Shown: positions 57,827 through 64,000 of the stretch, piece after piece
How the letters are laid out: each line of letters opens with the position of its first letter
Numbering within the stretch: position 1 is the stretch's first letter
NCBI GenBank assembly: GCA_023384675.1
Contig: JAHDVK010000001.1
Coordinates: forward strand, 276,404 to 340,403
DNA: 64,000 nt
From: Bryobacteraceae bacterium
GTDB taxonomy: Bacteria > Acidobacteriota > Terriglobia > Bryobacterales > Bryobacteraceae
Direction of reading: 5' to 3'
The notes under the pieces: generated by a model
Databases searched by the model: none
The model's input: the letters and a program-made list of their open reading frames with translations, nothing else
What the model was told of the DNA's origin: nothing
Program-made: the position numbers and the translations under genes

Positions 57827-58552
57827 TCAAACCATATTCAACCCGCCGCAAGCCTGGATGTTCTGTCCCGTGATCCAGCCCGCTTCCGGGGTGCAGAGCC
57901 AGGCGACGACGTCGGCGATCTCTTCGGGCTTGCCGGCGCGGCCCAGGGGCGTGAGGCGCGGGGCGAGCTCAGCCAGATGGGGCAGGGCGCGGTACATATC
58001 GGTGTCGGTGAAACCAGGCGACACGGTGTTGACGGTGATGTTGCGGGATGCGACTTCGCGGGCGAGGATGCGCGTAAACTGCTCGAGAGCGGCCTTCGAG
58101 CCGCAATAAATTCCGAAGCCGGGCGGCGAAGTCACCGTGGCCCCCGTGGAGATATTCACGATCCGTCCGCCGTCGGGCAGCGCCCTGGCCGCTTCCTGCA
58201 GGCAGAAGAATGCGCCACGCGTATTCACTGCGAACACGCGGTCGAAATCATCGAGAGATGTCTCCGCGATGGGCCGCGCGATCCCGATGGCAGCGTTGTT
58301 GATCAGGATGTCGAGCTTCTCGAACTCGCGATTCAACCGGTTGAACATCGCCTCGATCGCCGCCAGATCGCCCAGGTCGGCCTGCACCGCGAAGCCGTTG
58401 CATTCGCGCGCCACGGCCTCGGCCGCCTCGCGGGACTGGGCGTAGTTCACCGCCACCTGCGCTCCGAGCCCGGCCAGCTTGAGAGCGATGGCGCGGCCGA
58501 TGCCGCGGGAGGCGCCGGTAACGAGCGCGGTCTTCCCAATCAGGATGGACAT
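57827..58552 (-). CDS. Short-chain dehydrogenase/reductase (FabG-like)
   Basis: A 241-residue NAD(P)-dependent SDR. The coenzyme motif is TALVTGASRGIGRAIALKLAG. The NNAAIG motif is in LDILINNAAIGIA; the catalytic Ser is in RIVNISTGATVT; Tyr and Lys are in YCGSKAALEQF. The C-terminal VSPGFTDTDMYRALPHL and GWITGQNIQACGGLNMV are typical of the 3-oxoacyl-ACP reductase type. The substrate is unknown. Confidence 0.92.
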   Translation of the reverse strand: MSILIGKTALVTGASRGIGRAIALKLAGLGAQVAVNYAQSREAAEAVARECNGFAVQADLGDLAAIEAMFNRLNREFEKLDILINNAAIGIARPIAETSLDDFDRVFAVNTRGAFFCLQEAARALPDGGRIVNISTGATVTSPPGFGIYCGSKAALEQFTRILAREVASRNITVNTVSPGFTDTDMYRALPHLAELAPRLTPLGRAGKPEEIADVVAWLCTPEAGWITGQNIQACGGLNMV

Positions 58553-58609
58553 TGCCCAAGGATACCCCAAATGCCTCAGGGCGGAGAGGGGTGGATTTTC
58601 CGGGAAAAA

Positions 58610-58624
58610 CCTATCGAGACTATC
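58610..58624 (+). promoter_or_regulatory. Sequence block shared upstream of both Oar-like receptors (copy 1)
   Basis: CCTATCGAGACTATC is identical to 62337-62351. It contains CTATC twice at a 9-base step. Two further shared blocks follow in the same order: ATCTAAAGAT (58661-58670) and TGCTTTCGCGG (58707-58717). The rest of this 282-base gap holds nothing clear. It could be a common regulatory site or a relic of the duplication. Confidence 0.5.
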
Positions 58625-58834
58625 CAGCGATAAGCGCGTACGAAAGAAAGTAAATCGCACATCTAAAGATATTGCCATGCGGACTGAATTCACATTGACC
58701 GTCTCGTGCTTTCGCGGATATCCTGTTGCCACTGCAGCTTCAGATTGACCAGGGATGCCCGAGCCGTGGAAGGACAGAGATTTCCTTGCGCGGGTTGGGT
58801 TCGCGCTGCAGATTCTAGCTTTTTTGAGGTTTCC

Positions 58835-61800
58835 ATGATCGAATCTCAGTTTGCTCACAAGCACCGGCAGTGCTTCGCCATTGCCTTGTTGCTTGTCCTG
58901 TTTTTCAGCGCCGGCATCCAGGAGGCTCCGGCGCAAATTCTGTACGGAACAGTTGTCGGCAACGTGACTGACCCCAGCGGCGCGGCGGTTCCCGGCGCCA
59001 CAGTGGTCCTGACCAACCGGCAAACGAATTGGACCCGCACGGTGCAGACGGGTCCCGACGGGACCTTTACTGTGCCTACCGTTCCGGGCGGCACATATGA
59101 AGTCCGTGTGAGCCTGGAAGGCTTTCGCACATACGTGCAATCGGGTCTGGATGTGGCCACGAACGCGGTGACTCGTACGAACGTCACGATGCAGATTGGC
59201 CAGGTGAGTGAACAGATCGAGGTTTCGGCTCAGGCGCTGGTCCTGCAGACCGACCGGGCGGAAGTTCGCTCGGAAATGACCCGCACCACCCTTGAAAACG
59301 TTCCGGTGCCTCCGGGGCGCAACTATCAGCAGCTTTTTGTCACCCTGCCCGGCTTTTCGCAGCCGCGCAATGCGCACTCGATTCCGTCGAATCCGTCGCG
59401 CGCGCTGCAGTTTGAGGTGAATGGGACAGTGGCGGCGTCGAACAACATCCGTCTGGACGGCGCGACGCAGTTCAACGTGTGGCTGCCGCACGTGACGGCG
59501 TATGTGCCGGCGCTGGAATCGATTGAAGCGGTGAACGTGGTGTCGGGCTCGTTCGACGCGGAGCAGGGCCTGGCCGGCGGCGCGGCGATCAACGTGCAGA
59601 TCAAGAGCGGCACAAACGAAATTCGCGGCTCTGCCTTCGAGTACCACAACAACAACAAGATGAAAGCGAAGCCGTTCTTCCTGCCGCAGGGCGAGCGGAA
59701 TCCGAAGCAGATCTTCAACCAGTTCGGCGGCACGGTCGGCGGCCCGATCAAGCGGGACAAGGCTTTTTACTTCGTGAGCTACGAAGGCACGCTGGACCGG
59801 CAGTTCGCGGGCGGCTTGTACACGTTGCCGACGCCCGAAATCAAGGCGGGGAATATGGCGGCATCGGACCGCGTGATTCACGACCCGCTGACGGGCGACG
59901 TCAACGGCCGCGGACGGACGCCGCTGCCGGGCAACCTGGTTCCTTTGGCGCGCCAGAGCGCGGTGGCGCGGAAGCTGGTGGACCTGCTGCCGAACCCGAC
60001 TGTGCCCGGTGCGCTGCAAGGCAACTTCTTCGCGCAGGGGGCCTACGCCTTCGACCGGCACACACTCGATGCCAAAACCAACTTCAACCTGACCGAAAAG
60101 ATGACGTCGTATGTCCGCTACAGCTTCCTGGACTATACGGCGAACATGCCGACGGCGTTCGGGGATCTCGGCGGCCCGGTCATCCGCGGCGGCAATCCCG
60201 GCTTCGGCTACGGCAAGACGCACGGCCTGACCGGCGCCGTGACTTATACCTTCTCGCCGAACTTCATCATCGACTCGAACTTCGGCTACACGCTGATGAA
60301 CACGAACGTCGAACAGCCACGCCTTGACGAGAACCTGGGCACCGATTTCCTAGGCTTGCCAAACACCAACAGCGGCCGGCGTATCGATGGCGGCTGGCCG
60401 GGCTTTGCCGTCACGAACTACACCGTGTTCGGAAACACCGAGACGTACATGCCCTACTTCCGCAGCGACCCGCAATACCAGTGGATCGTCAACGGCAACC
60501 TGACCAAGGGCAAGCACAATCTCCGGTTCGGCATGGAGTTGGGCTGGCAGCAACTGAACCACTCGCAGCCGGAATTTTATGGCGGCTCCGGCGGCGCTTC
60601 GGGCCGCTTTAACTTCGCGGGCGGCACCACCGCTTTGAACGGCGGTCCGGCGCCGAACCAGTTCCACAGCTTCTCGGGCTTCCTGTTTGGCCTGCCGACG
60701 CAGTTGGGCAAGATCTACCAGTGGCCGGAGGAGTACAACACGCGCACCTCGATGCAGAGCCTGTACTTCCGCGACCAGTGGCAGGTGAACCGCCGCTTGA
60801 CGCTGAACATCGGCACGCGCTGGAACTACTTCCCGATGCCAACCCGCGCCGACCGCGGCATGGAACGCTACTTCTTCCCCGGCGCCGGCAGCGAGTTCGA
60901 CAACCAGGTGATGGTGTGCGGTGTGGGTTCCCAGCCCCGCGACTGCGGCGTGGCGCAGAGCAAGCGGCTGTTCGCGCCGACCGTTGGACTCGCCTGGCGT
61001 GTGGACGATCGCACAGTCCTCCGCATGGGCTACGGTCTGAACACCGATCCCTGGAACATTGCCCGCGCGATGCGCACCAACCACCCTCTGCTCACCGCGC
61101 AGACTGTGAACGCAGTGAACACCTGGCAGCCCACCAGCCGGTTCGAAGAGGGGATCGTCCCGATTCTGACCGAGCCGAGCGTGGGGAACGGCATTATCCC
61201 GATGCCCAACACGGTTGTGTTCAACACGATGGACTCGGAGTTTAAGCGCGGCTATGTGCAGAGCTGGAACCTGACCTTGCAGCGCCAGATCTTTGGCGGC
61301 TGGGTGGCGCAGGCCGGTTACGTGGCCACGCGCCAGACCGGGATGCTGGGCTACGAAGAGCGCAACTACGGTCTGCCGGGCGGCGGCGCGGCGAGCCGCA
61401 TCTACTTCCCGTCCACCGGACGCAACGTTTCCACGGCGGTGGTGAACCGGATCGGCAACAGTACATACGATTCGCTCCAGACCTCCCTGGAGCGACGCTA
61501 TGCCAACGGCTTCCAGATGAACTTCATGTACACGTTCTCGAAGTGTATCTCGATCGCCGGCTTCGGCAACTCGGGCGACCGGCCCTCGATCAAGATCCCG
61601 GATGCCTTCTTCCTGAACCGGAGCCAGTGCGGGATCCACCAACCGCACAACTTTAGCTCGACGGGTATCTGGGAGCTTCCCTTTGGCAAGGGTAAGAACT
61701 GGGCAACTTCCGGCGCGGCTGCCGCGATTCTGGGCGGCTGGCAGCTCAACGGCCTGATGAACATGTACTCGGGCAACCCGTTTACGGTTGGCACGTCGGG

Positions 61801-62230
61801 CGCTTCGCTCAATGCGCCTGAGAGCGGCCAGCGCGCCGACTTTGTCGGCGTGGGCAAGCCGCGCAAACTCGGCAATGTGGGCCGCGGCATGGCGTTCTAT
61901 GATTGGACCCAGTGGGCCCCGGTCACCACCGCCCGCTTTGGCACGGCCGGCTTCAACACCCTGCTCGGCCCCGGCCTGATCAATGTGGACTTCGGCCTGT
62001 TCCGCCACTTCCAAATCACCGAGCGGATGCGGTTGACGTTCCGTGGCGAAGCGTTCAACCTGACCAATACGCCGCACTTCTCGAACCCGAGCAGCACGAT
62101 CTCGAACCTGAGCCTGAACCCGGACGGCACGTTCCGAACCGGCGTCTTCGAGGTGACCGGTGTGCGCAACACCGGGCGCGAGGGCATCGACGAACGCGTG
62201 TTCCGGCTGGGCTTGCGCCTGCAGTTCTAG
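58835..62230 (+). CDS. Oar-like TonB-dependent receptor with carboxypeptidase-regulatory domain
   Basis: A 1131-residue outer membrane protein. The signal peptide ends at AGIQEAPAQ. A beta-sandwich carboxypeptidase regulatory-like domain follows (QILYGTVVGNVTDPSGAAVPGATVVLTNRQTNW...). The plug region has ENVPVPPGRNYQQLFVTLPGFSQPRNAHSIPSNP and SFDAEQGLAGGAAINVQIKSGTNEIRGSAFEYHNN. The barrel ends in the terminal Phe (RVFRLGLRLQF). This type is abundant in Acidobacteriota and is thought to import glycans or other large nutrients. It is the first of a tandem pair and is followed by a clear terminator. ATG 58835 starts the signal peptide. Confidence 0.93.
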   Translation: MIESQFAHKHRQCFAIALLLVLFFSAGIQEAPAQILYGTVVGNVTDPSGAAVPGATVVLTNRQTNWTRTVQTGPDGTFTVPTVPGGTYEVRVSLEGFRTYVQSGLDVATNAVTRTNVTMQIGQVSEQIEVSAQALVLQTDRAEVRSEMTRTTLENVPVPPGRNYQQLFVTLPGFSQPRNAHSIPSNPSRALQFEVNGTVAASNNIRLDGATQFNVWLPHVTAYVPALESIEAVNVVSGSFDAEQGLAGGAAINVQIKSGTNEIRGSAFEYHNNNKMKAKPFFLPQGERNPKQIFNQFGGTVGGPIKRDKAFYFVSYEGTLDRQFAGGLYTLPTPEIKAGNMAASDRVIHDPLTGDVNGRGRTPLPGNLVPLARQSAVARKLVDLLPNPTVPGALQGNFFAQGAYAFDRHTLDAKTNFNLTEKMTSYVRYSFLDYTANMPTAFGDLGGPVIRGGNPGFGYGKTHGLTGAVTYTFSPNFIIDSNFGYTLMNTNVEQPRLDENLGTDFLGLPNTNSGRRIDGGWPGFAVTNYTVFGNTETYMPYFRSDPQYQWIVNGNLTKGKHNLRFGMELGWQQLNHSQPEFYGGSGGASGRFNFAGGTTALNGGPAPNQFHSFSGFLFGLPTQLGKIYQWPEEYNTRTSMQSLYFRDQWQVNRRLTLNIGTRWNYFPMPTRADRGMERYFFPGAGSEFDNQVMVCGVGSQPRDCGVAQSKRLFAPTVGLAWRVDDRTVLRMGYGLNTDPWNIARAMRTNHPLLTAQTVNAVNTWQPTSRFEEGIVPILTEPSVGNGIIPMPNTVVFNTMDSEFKRGYVQSWNLTLQRQIFGGWVAQAGYVATRQTGMLGYEERNYGLPGGGAASRIYFPSTGRNVSTAVVNRIGNSTYDSLQTSLERRYANGFQMNFMYTFSKCISIAGFGNSGDRPSIKIPDAFFLNRSQCGIHQPHNFSSTGIWELPFGKGKNWATSGAAAAILGGWQLNGLMNMYSGNPFTVGTSGASLNAPESGQRADFVGVGKPRKLGNVGRGMAFYDWTQWAPVTTARFGTAGFNTLLGPGLINVDFGLFRHFQITERMRLTFRGEAFNLTNTPHFSNPSSTISNLSLNPDGTFRTGVFEVTGVRNTGREGIDERVFRLGLRLQF

Positions 62231-62257
62231 CTAAAGCGCTAAATGTGAATCACTTAG

Positions 62258-62287
62258 GGGCCGCCCCTGGCAGGGCGGCCCTTTCTC
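62258..62287 (+). terminator. Intrinsic terminator after the first Oar-like receptor
   Basis: GGGCCGCCC (62258-62266) pairs perfectly with GGGCGGCCC (62273-62281) across a 6-base loop and is followed by TTTCTCT. It separates the two receptor genes, so the second needs its own promoter. Confidence 0.88.
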
Positions 62288-62336
62288 TGTTGTGCAGGCA
62301 GAAGCAAAAATTCAGGCCGCCTATCCTTTCACCCTT

Positions 62337-62351
62337 CCTATCGAGACTATC
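62337..62351 (+). promoter_or_regulatory. Sequence block shared upstream of both Oar-like receptors (copy 2)
   Basis: CCTATCGAGACTATC, identical to 58610-58624. ATCTAAAGAT (62349-62358) and TGCTTTCGCGG (62400-62410) also recur here in the same order but closer together. This copy lies just upstream of the -35 of the second receptor promoter, a position suited to an activator site. Confidence 0.5.
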
Positions 62352-62357
62352 TAAAGA

Positions 62358-62386
62358 TTGCACTTTTCACTTTTCCGCTGTAGAAT
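62358..62386 (+). promoter_or_regulatory. Sigma-70-type promoter of the second Oar-like receptor
   Basis: TTGCAC (62358-62363) and TAGAAT (62381-62386) are spaced by exactly 17 bases, about 110 bases before the ATG at 62497. It lies downstream of the terminator of the first receptor, so the second gene can be transcribed separately. Confidence 0.6.
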
Positions 62387-62496
62387 CACTCCATGCGATT
62401 GCTTTCGCGGTAACTCTGACACAGGCCAGGGACTGGCCCTCCGGATCGCTTCGAGAGTCTCGCAAATCCGCAAGAAGATAGTAAGGACCTTCCAGG

Positions 62497-64000
62497 ATGA
62501 AGAGAACGAATGCTCACCGAAGAGGGCTGCCACTGTTTCTGGCAGCTCTACTGGTATTGGGGTTGTTAAGCGCCGCTCCTGCTGCGGCGCAAATTCTTTA
62601 TGGAACCGTGGTCGGCAACGTCTCTGACCCAAGCGGCGCGGCGATTCCGGGCGCGACCGTGGTAATCACCAACCGGCAAACGAACTGGACACGCACCGTA
62701 TCGACCGGCCCGGCGGGCGGCTACACCGTCCCGACCGTCCCCGGCGGCACATATGAAGTGCGCGTTGCCCTCGAAGGTTTCCGCACGTATGTGCAGAGCA
62801 ACCTGAATGTGGCCACCAACACGGTCACCCGCGCCGACGTGGTTATGCAACTCGGCCAGGTGACCGAACAGATCGAGGTGTCTGCGGCTGCCATGGTCCT
62901 GCAGACGGACCGGGCGGAGGTCCGCTCGGAGGTGACGCGGACGACGCTGGAAAACGTGCCGGTGCCTCCGGGGCGGAACTATCAGCAGTTGTTTGTCACT
63001 TTGCCGGGCTTCTCTCAGCCGCGCAATGCGCACTCGATTCCGTCGAATCCGTCGCGCGCCCTGCAGTTTGAGGTGAACGGAACGGTGGCGGCGTCGAACA
63101 ATGTGCGTTTGGACGGGGCGACGCAGTTCAACGTGTGGCTACCGCACGTGACCGCATACGTGCCCGCCCTCGAATCCATCGAAGCCGTCAATGTCGTCAC
63201 CGGCTCCTTTGACGCCGAACAGGGTCTCGCCGGCGGAGCGGCGATCAATGTCCAGATCAAGAGCGGCACGAACGAGGTACACGGCTCGGCATTCCACTAT
63301 CACAACAACAATCAGACGAAGGCGAAGCCGTTCTTCCTGCCCCAGGGCGAACGGAATCCGCGCGCCACGTTCAACCAGTTTGGCGGCACGGTGGGCGGTC
63401 CGATCAAAAGGGACCGGATCTTCTACTTTGGGAGCTACGAAGGCACCACCGACCGGCAGTTCGCGGGCGGTCTGTACACGGTGCCGACGGTGCTGAGCCG
63501 GCAAGGCATCATGACCGAGTCGAACCTGCCGATTTACGACTGGCTCACGGGAGACAGCCGGGGCAGCAATCGGACGCCGTTCGCGAACCAGACGGTACCG
63601 CGGAACCGGATGAGCCGGCCTTCCCTTCTGCTCAACGACCTGTTGCCGATGCCGACGGTTCCCGACGCGTTCCAAGGCAACATGTTCGCGCAGGGCATCT
63701 ATGCCTTCGACCGCCACACGGTGGATGCGAAGACCAACTTCAACATCACCGACAAGCTGACGTCGTATGTCCGCTACAGCTTCCTGGATTACACGGCTAA
63801 CATGCCGCTTTCGCACGGCGATCTCGGCGGCTCGGTGATTCGCGGCGGCAACCCCGGCCAGGGCTTTGGCAACACGCACAGCCTGACCGCCGCCATGACC
63901 TACACCTTCTCCCCGAACTTCATCATCGACTCGAACTTCGGCTACACCTTGATGGACACGAACGTCGAGCAGCCGAGACTGGACGAAAACCTCGGCCGTG
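62497..64000 (+). CDS. Second Oar-like TonB-dependent receptor, truncated by the window end
   Basis: About 501 codons are present with no stop before the edge. The signal peptide is LPLFLAALLVLGLLSAAPAAAQ, preceded by CCAGG at the ATG. The mature start ILYGTVVGNVSDPSGAAIPGATVVITNRQTNWTRTV and the plug block RNYQQLFVTLPGFSQPRNAHSIPSNP nearly repeat the first receptor. Nucleotide identity is very high locally: a 44-base block at 63016-63059 is identical to 59360-59403. The region around residues 330-390 differs more. It is a tandem paralogue that continues beyond the window. Confidence 0.92.
   Translation, partial: MKRTNAHRRGLPLFLAALLVLGLLSAAPAAAQILYGTVVGNVSDPSGAAIPGATVVITNRQTNWTRTVSTGPAGGYTVPTVPGGTYEVRVALEGFRTYVQSNLNVATNTVTRADVVMQLGQVTEQIEVSAAAMVLQTDRAEVRSEVTRTTLENVPVPPGRNYQQLFVTLPGFSQPRNAHSIPSNPSRALQFEVNGTVAASNNVRLDGATQFNVWLPHVTAYVPALESIEAVNVVTGSFDAEQGLAGGAAINVQIKSGTNEVHGSAFHYHNNNQTKAKPFFLPQGERNPRATFNQFGGTVGGPIKRDRIFYFGSYEGTTDRQFAGGLYTVPTVLSRQGIMTESNLPIYDWLTGDSRGSNRTPFANQTVPRNRMSRPSLLLNDLLPMPTVPDAFQGNMFAQGIYAFDRHTVDAKTNFNITDKLTSYVRYSFLDYTANMPLSHGDLGGSVIRGGNPGQGFGNTHSLTAAMTYTFSPNFIIDSNFGYTLMDTNVEQPRLDENLGR

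Noticed and set aside
57827-60223. A 798-codon minus-strand frame joined to the SDR gene
   Set aside because: Only its last 241 codons are an SDR. The upstream part is antisense to the first Oar-like receptor, Arg/His-rich, and lacks any domain; the true start is ATG 58552.

Overview
The window looks like a chromosomal segment of an Acidobacteriota bacterium of the Solibacter/Bryobacter type. The basis is high G+C coding sequence, two tandem very large Oar-like TonB-dependent receptors with an N-terminal carboxypeptidase-regulatory domain, a PEP-CTERM protein, several secreted S9 and M3 peptidases, Tat-type Gfo/Idh/MocA oxidoreductases, a formylglycine sulfatase and a DUF6807 protein. This placement is inferred from gene content; no rRNA or tRNA gene was seen. 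Most of the window is densely packed housekeeping and scavenging genes, and 4-nt ATGA/GTGA overlaps are common, which suggests many translationally coupled pairs.

Layout. 0-5.3 kb: the tail of an unidentified gene, a membrane-anchored protein, a cytosolic M3 oligopeptidase, and a NarL-type histidine kinase/response regulator pair. 5.3-8.1 kb: a leader with a dyad, then a cobalt/nickel ECF transporter operon (CbiM, CbiL-like, CbiQ, CbiO). 8.3-15.3 kb: a PEP-CTERM protein with a long Pro-rich stalk, a rhomboid protease, a secreted M3 peptidase and a TonB receptor. 15.4-17.2 kb: MotB-MotA-FlbD. 17.2-24.5 kb: an Rpe-like epimerase, a PpiC isomerase, an HExxH protein, a TlpA/DsbD-N redox pair, a glycosyltransferase family 9 protein, a sulfatase, a DUF3299 protein and MtaB. 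24.6-31.8 kb: a RodZ-like HTH protein, a decayed heme/monooxygenase gene beside an intact c-type heme protein, an SGNH esterase, a CapA-like protein, an alpha/beta hydrolase and TpiA.

31.9-38.1 kb: sugar-related oxidoreductases and isomerases, 6-phosphogluconate dehydrogenase, an orphan PAAR protein and a nitrilase-family amidohydrolase. 38.1-42.5 kb is the most accessory-looking part. It holds an AAA ATPase overlapping a small TOPRIM-like gene (architecture reminiscent of anti-phage ATPase/nuclease pairs) and a UPF0175/DUF3368 toxin-antitoxin pair with a palindrome at its promoter, separated by a Gfo/Idh/MocA gene. 42.6-58.6 kb: two S9 peptidases, an NTF2-like lipoprotein, a methyltransferase, citrate synthase, an ankyrin protein, an aldo/keto reductase, a CPBP protease, GatB, a DUF6807-cytochrome c pair and an SDR. 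58.6-64 kb: the tandem Oar-like receptors, the second running off the window, which share short upstream sequence blocks.

How the genes may work together (inference). The peptidases, sulfatase, TonB receptors, Gfo/Idh/MocA enzymes and esterase fit a heterotroph that degrades polymers and imports the products. The Cbi transporter supplies Co/Ni, and TlpA with DsbD-N suggests periplasmic thiol redox for cytochromes. The AAA/TOPRIM pair and the toxin-antitoxin pair are the best candidates for a defence function.
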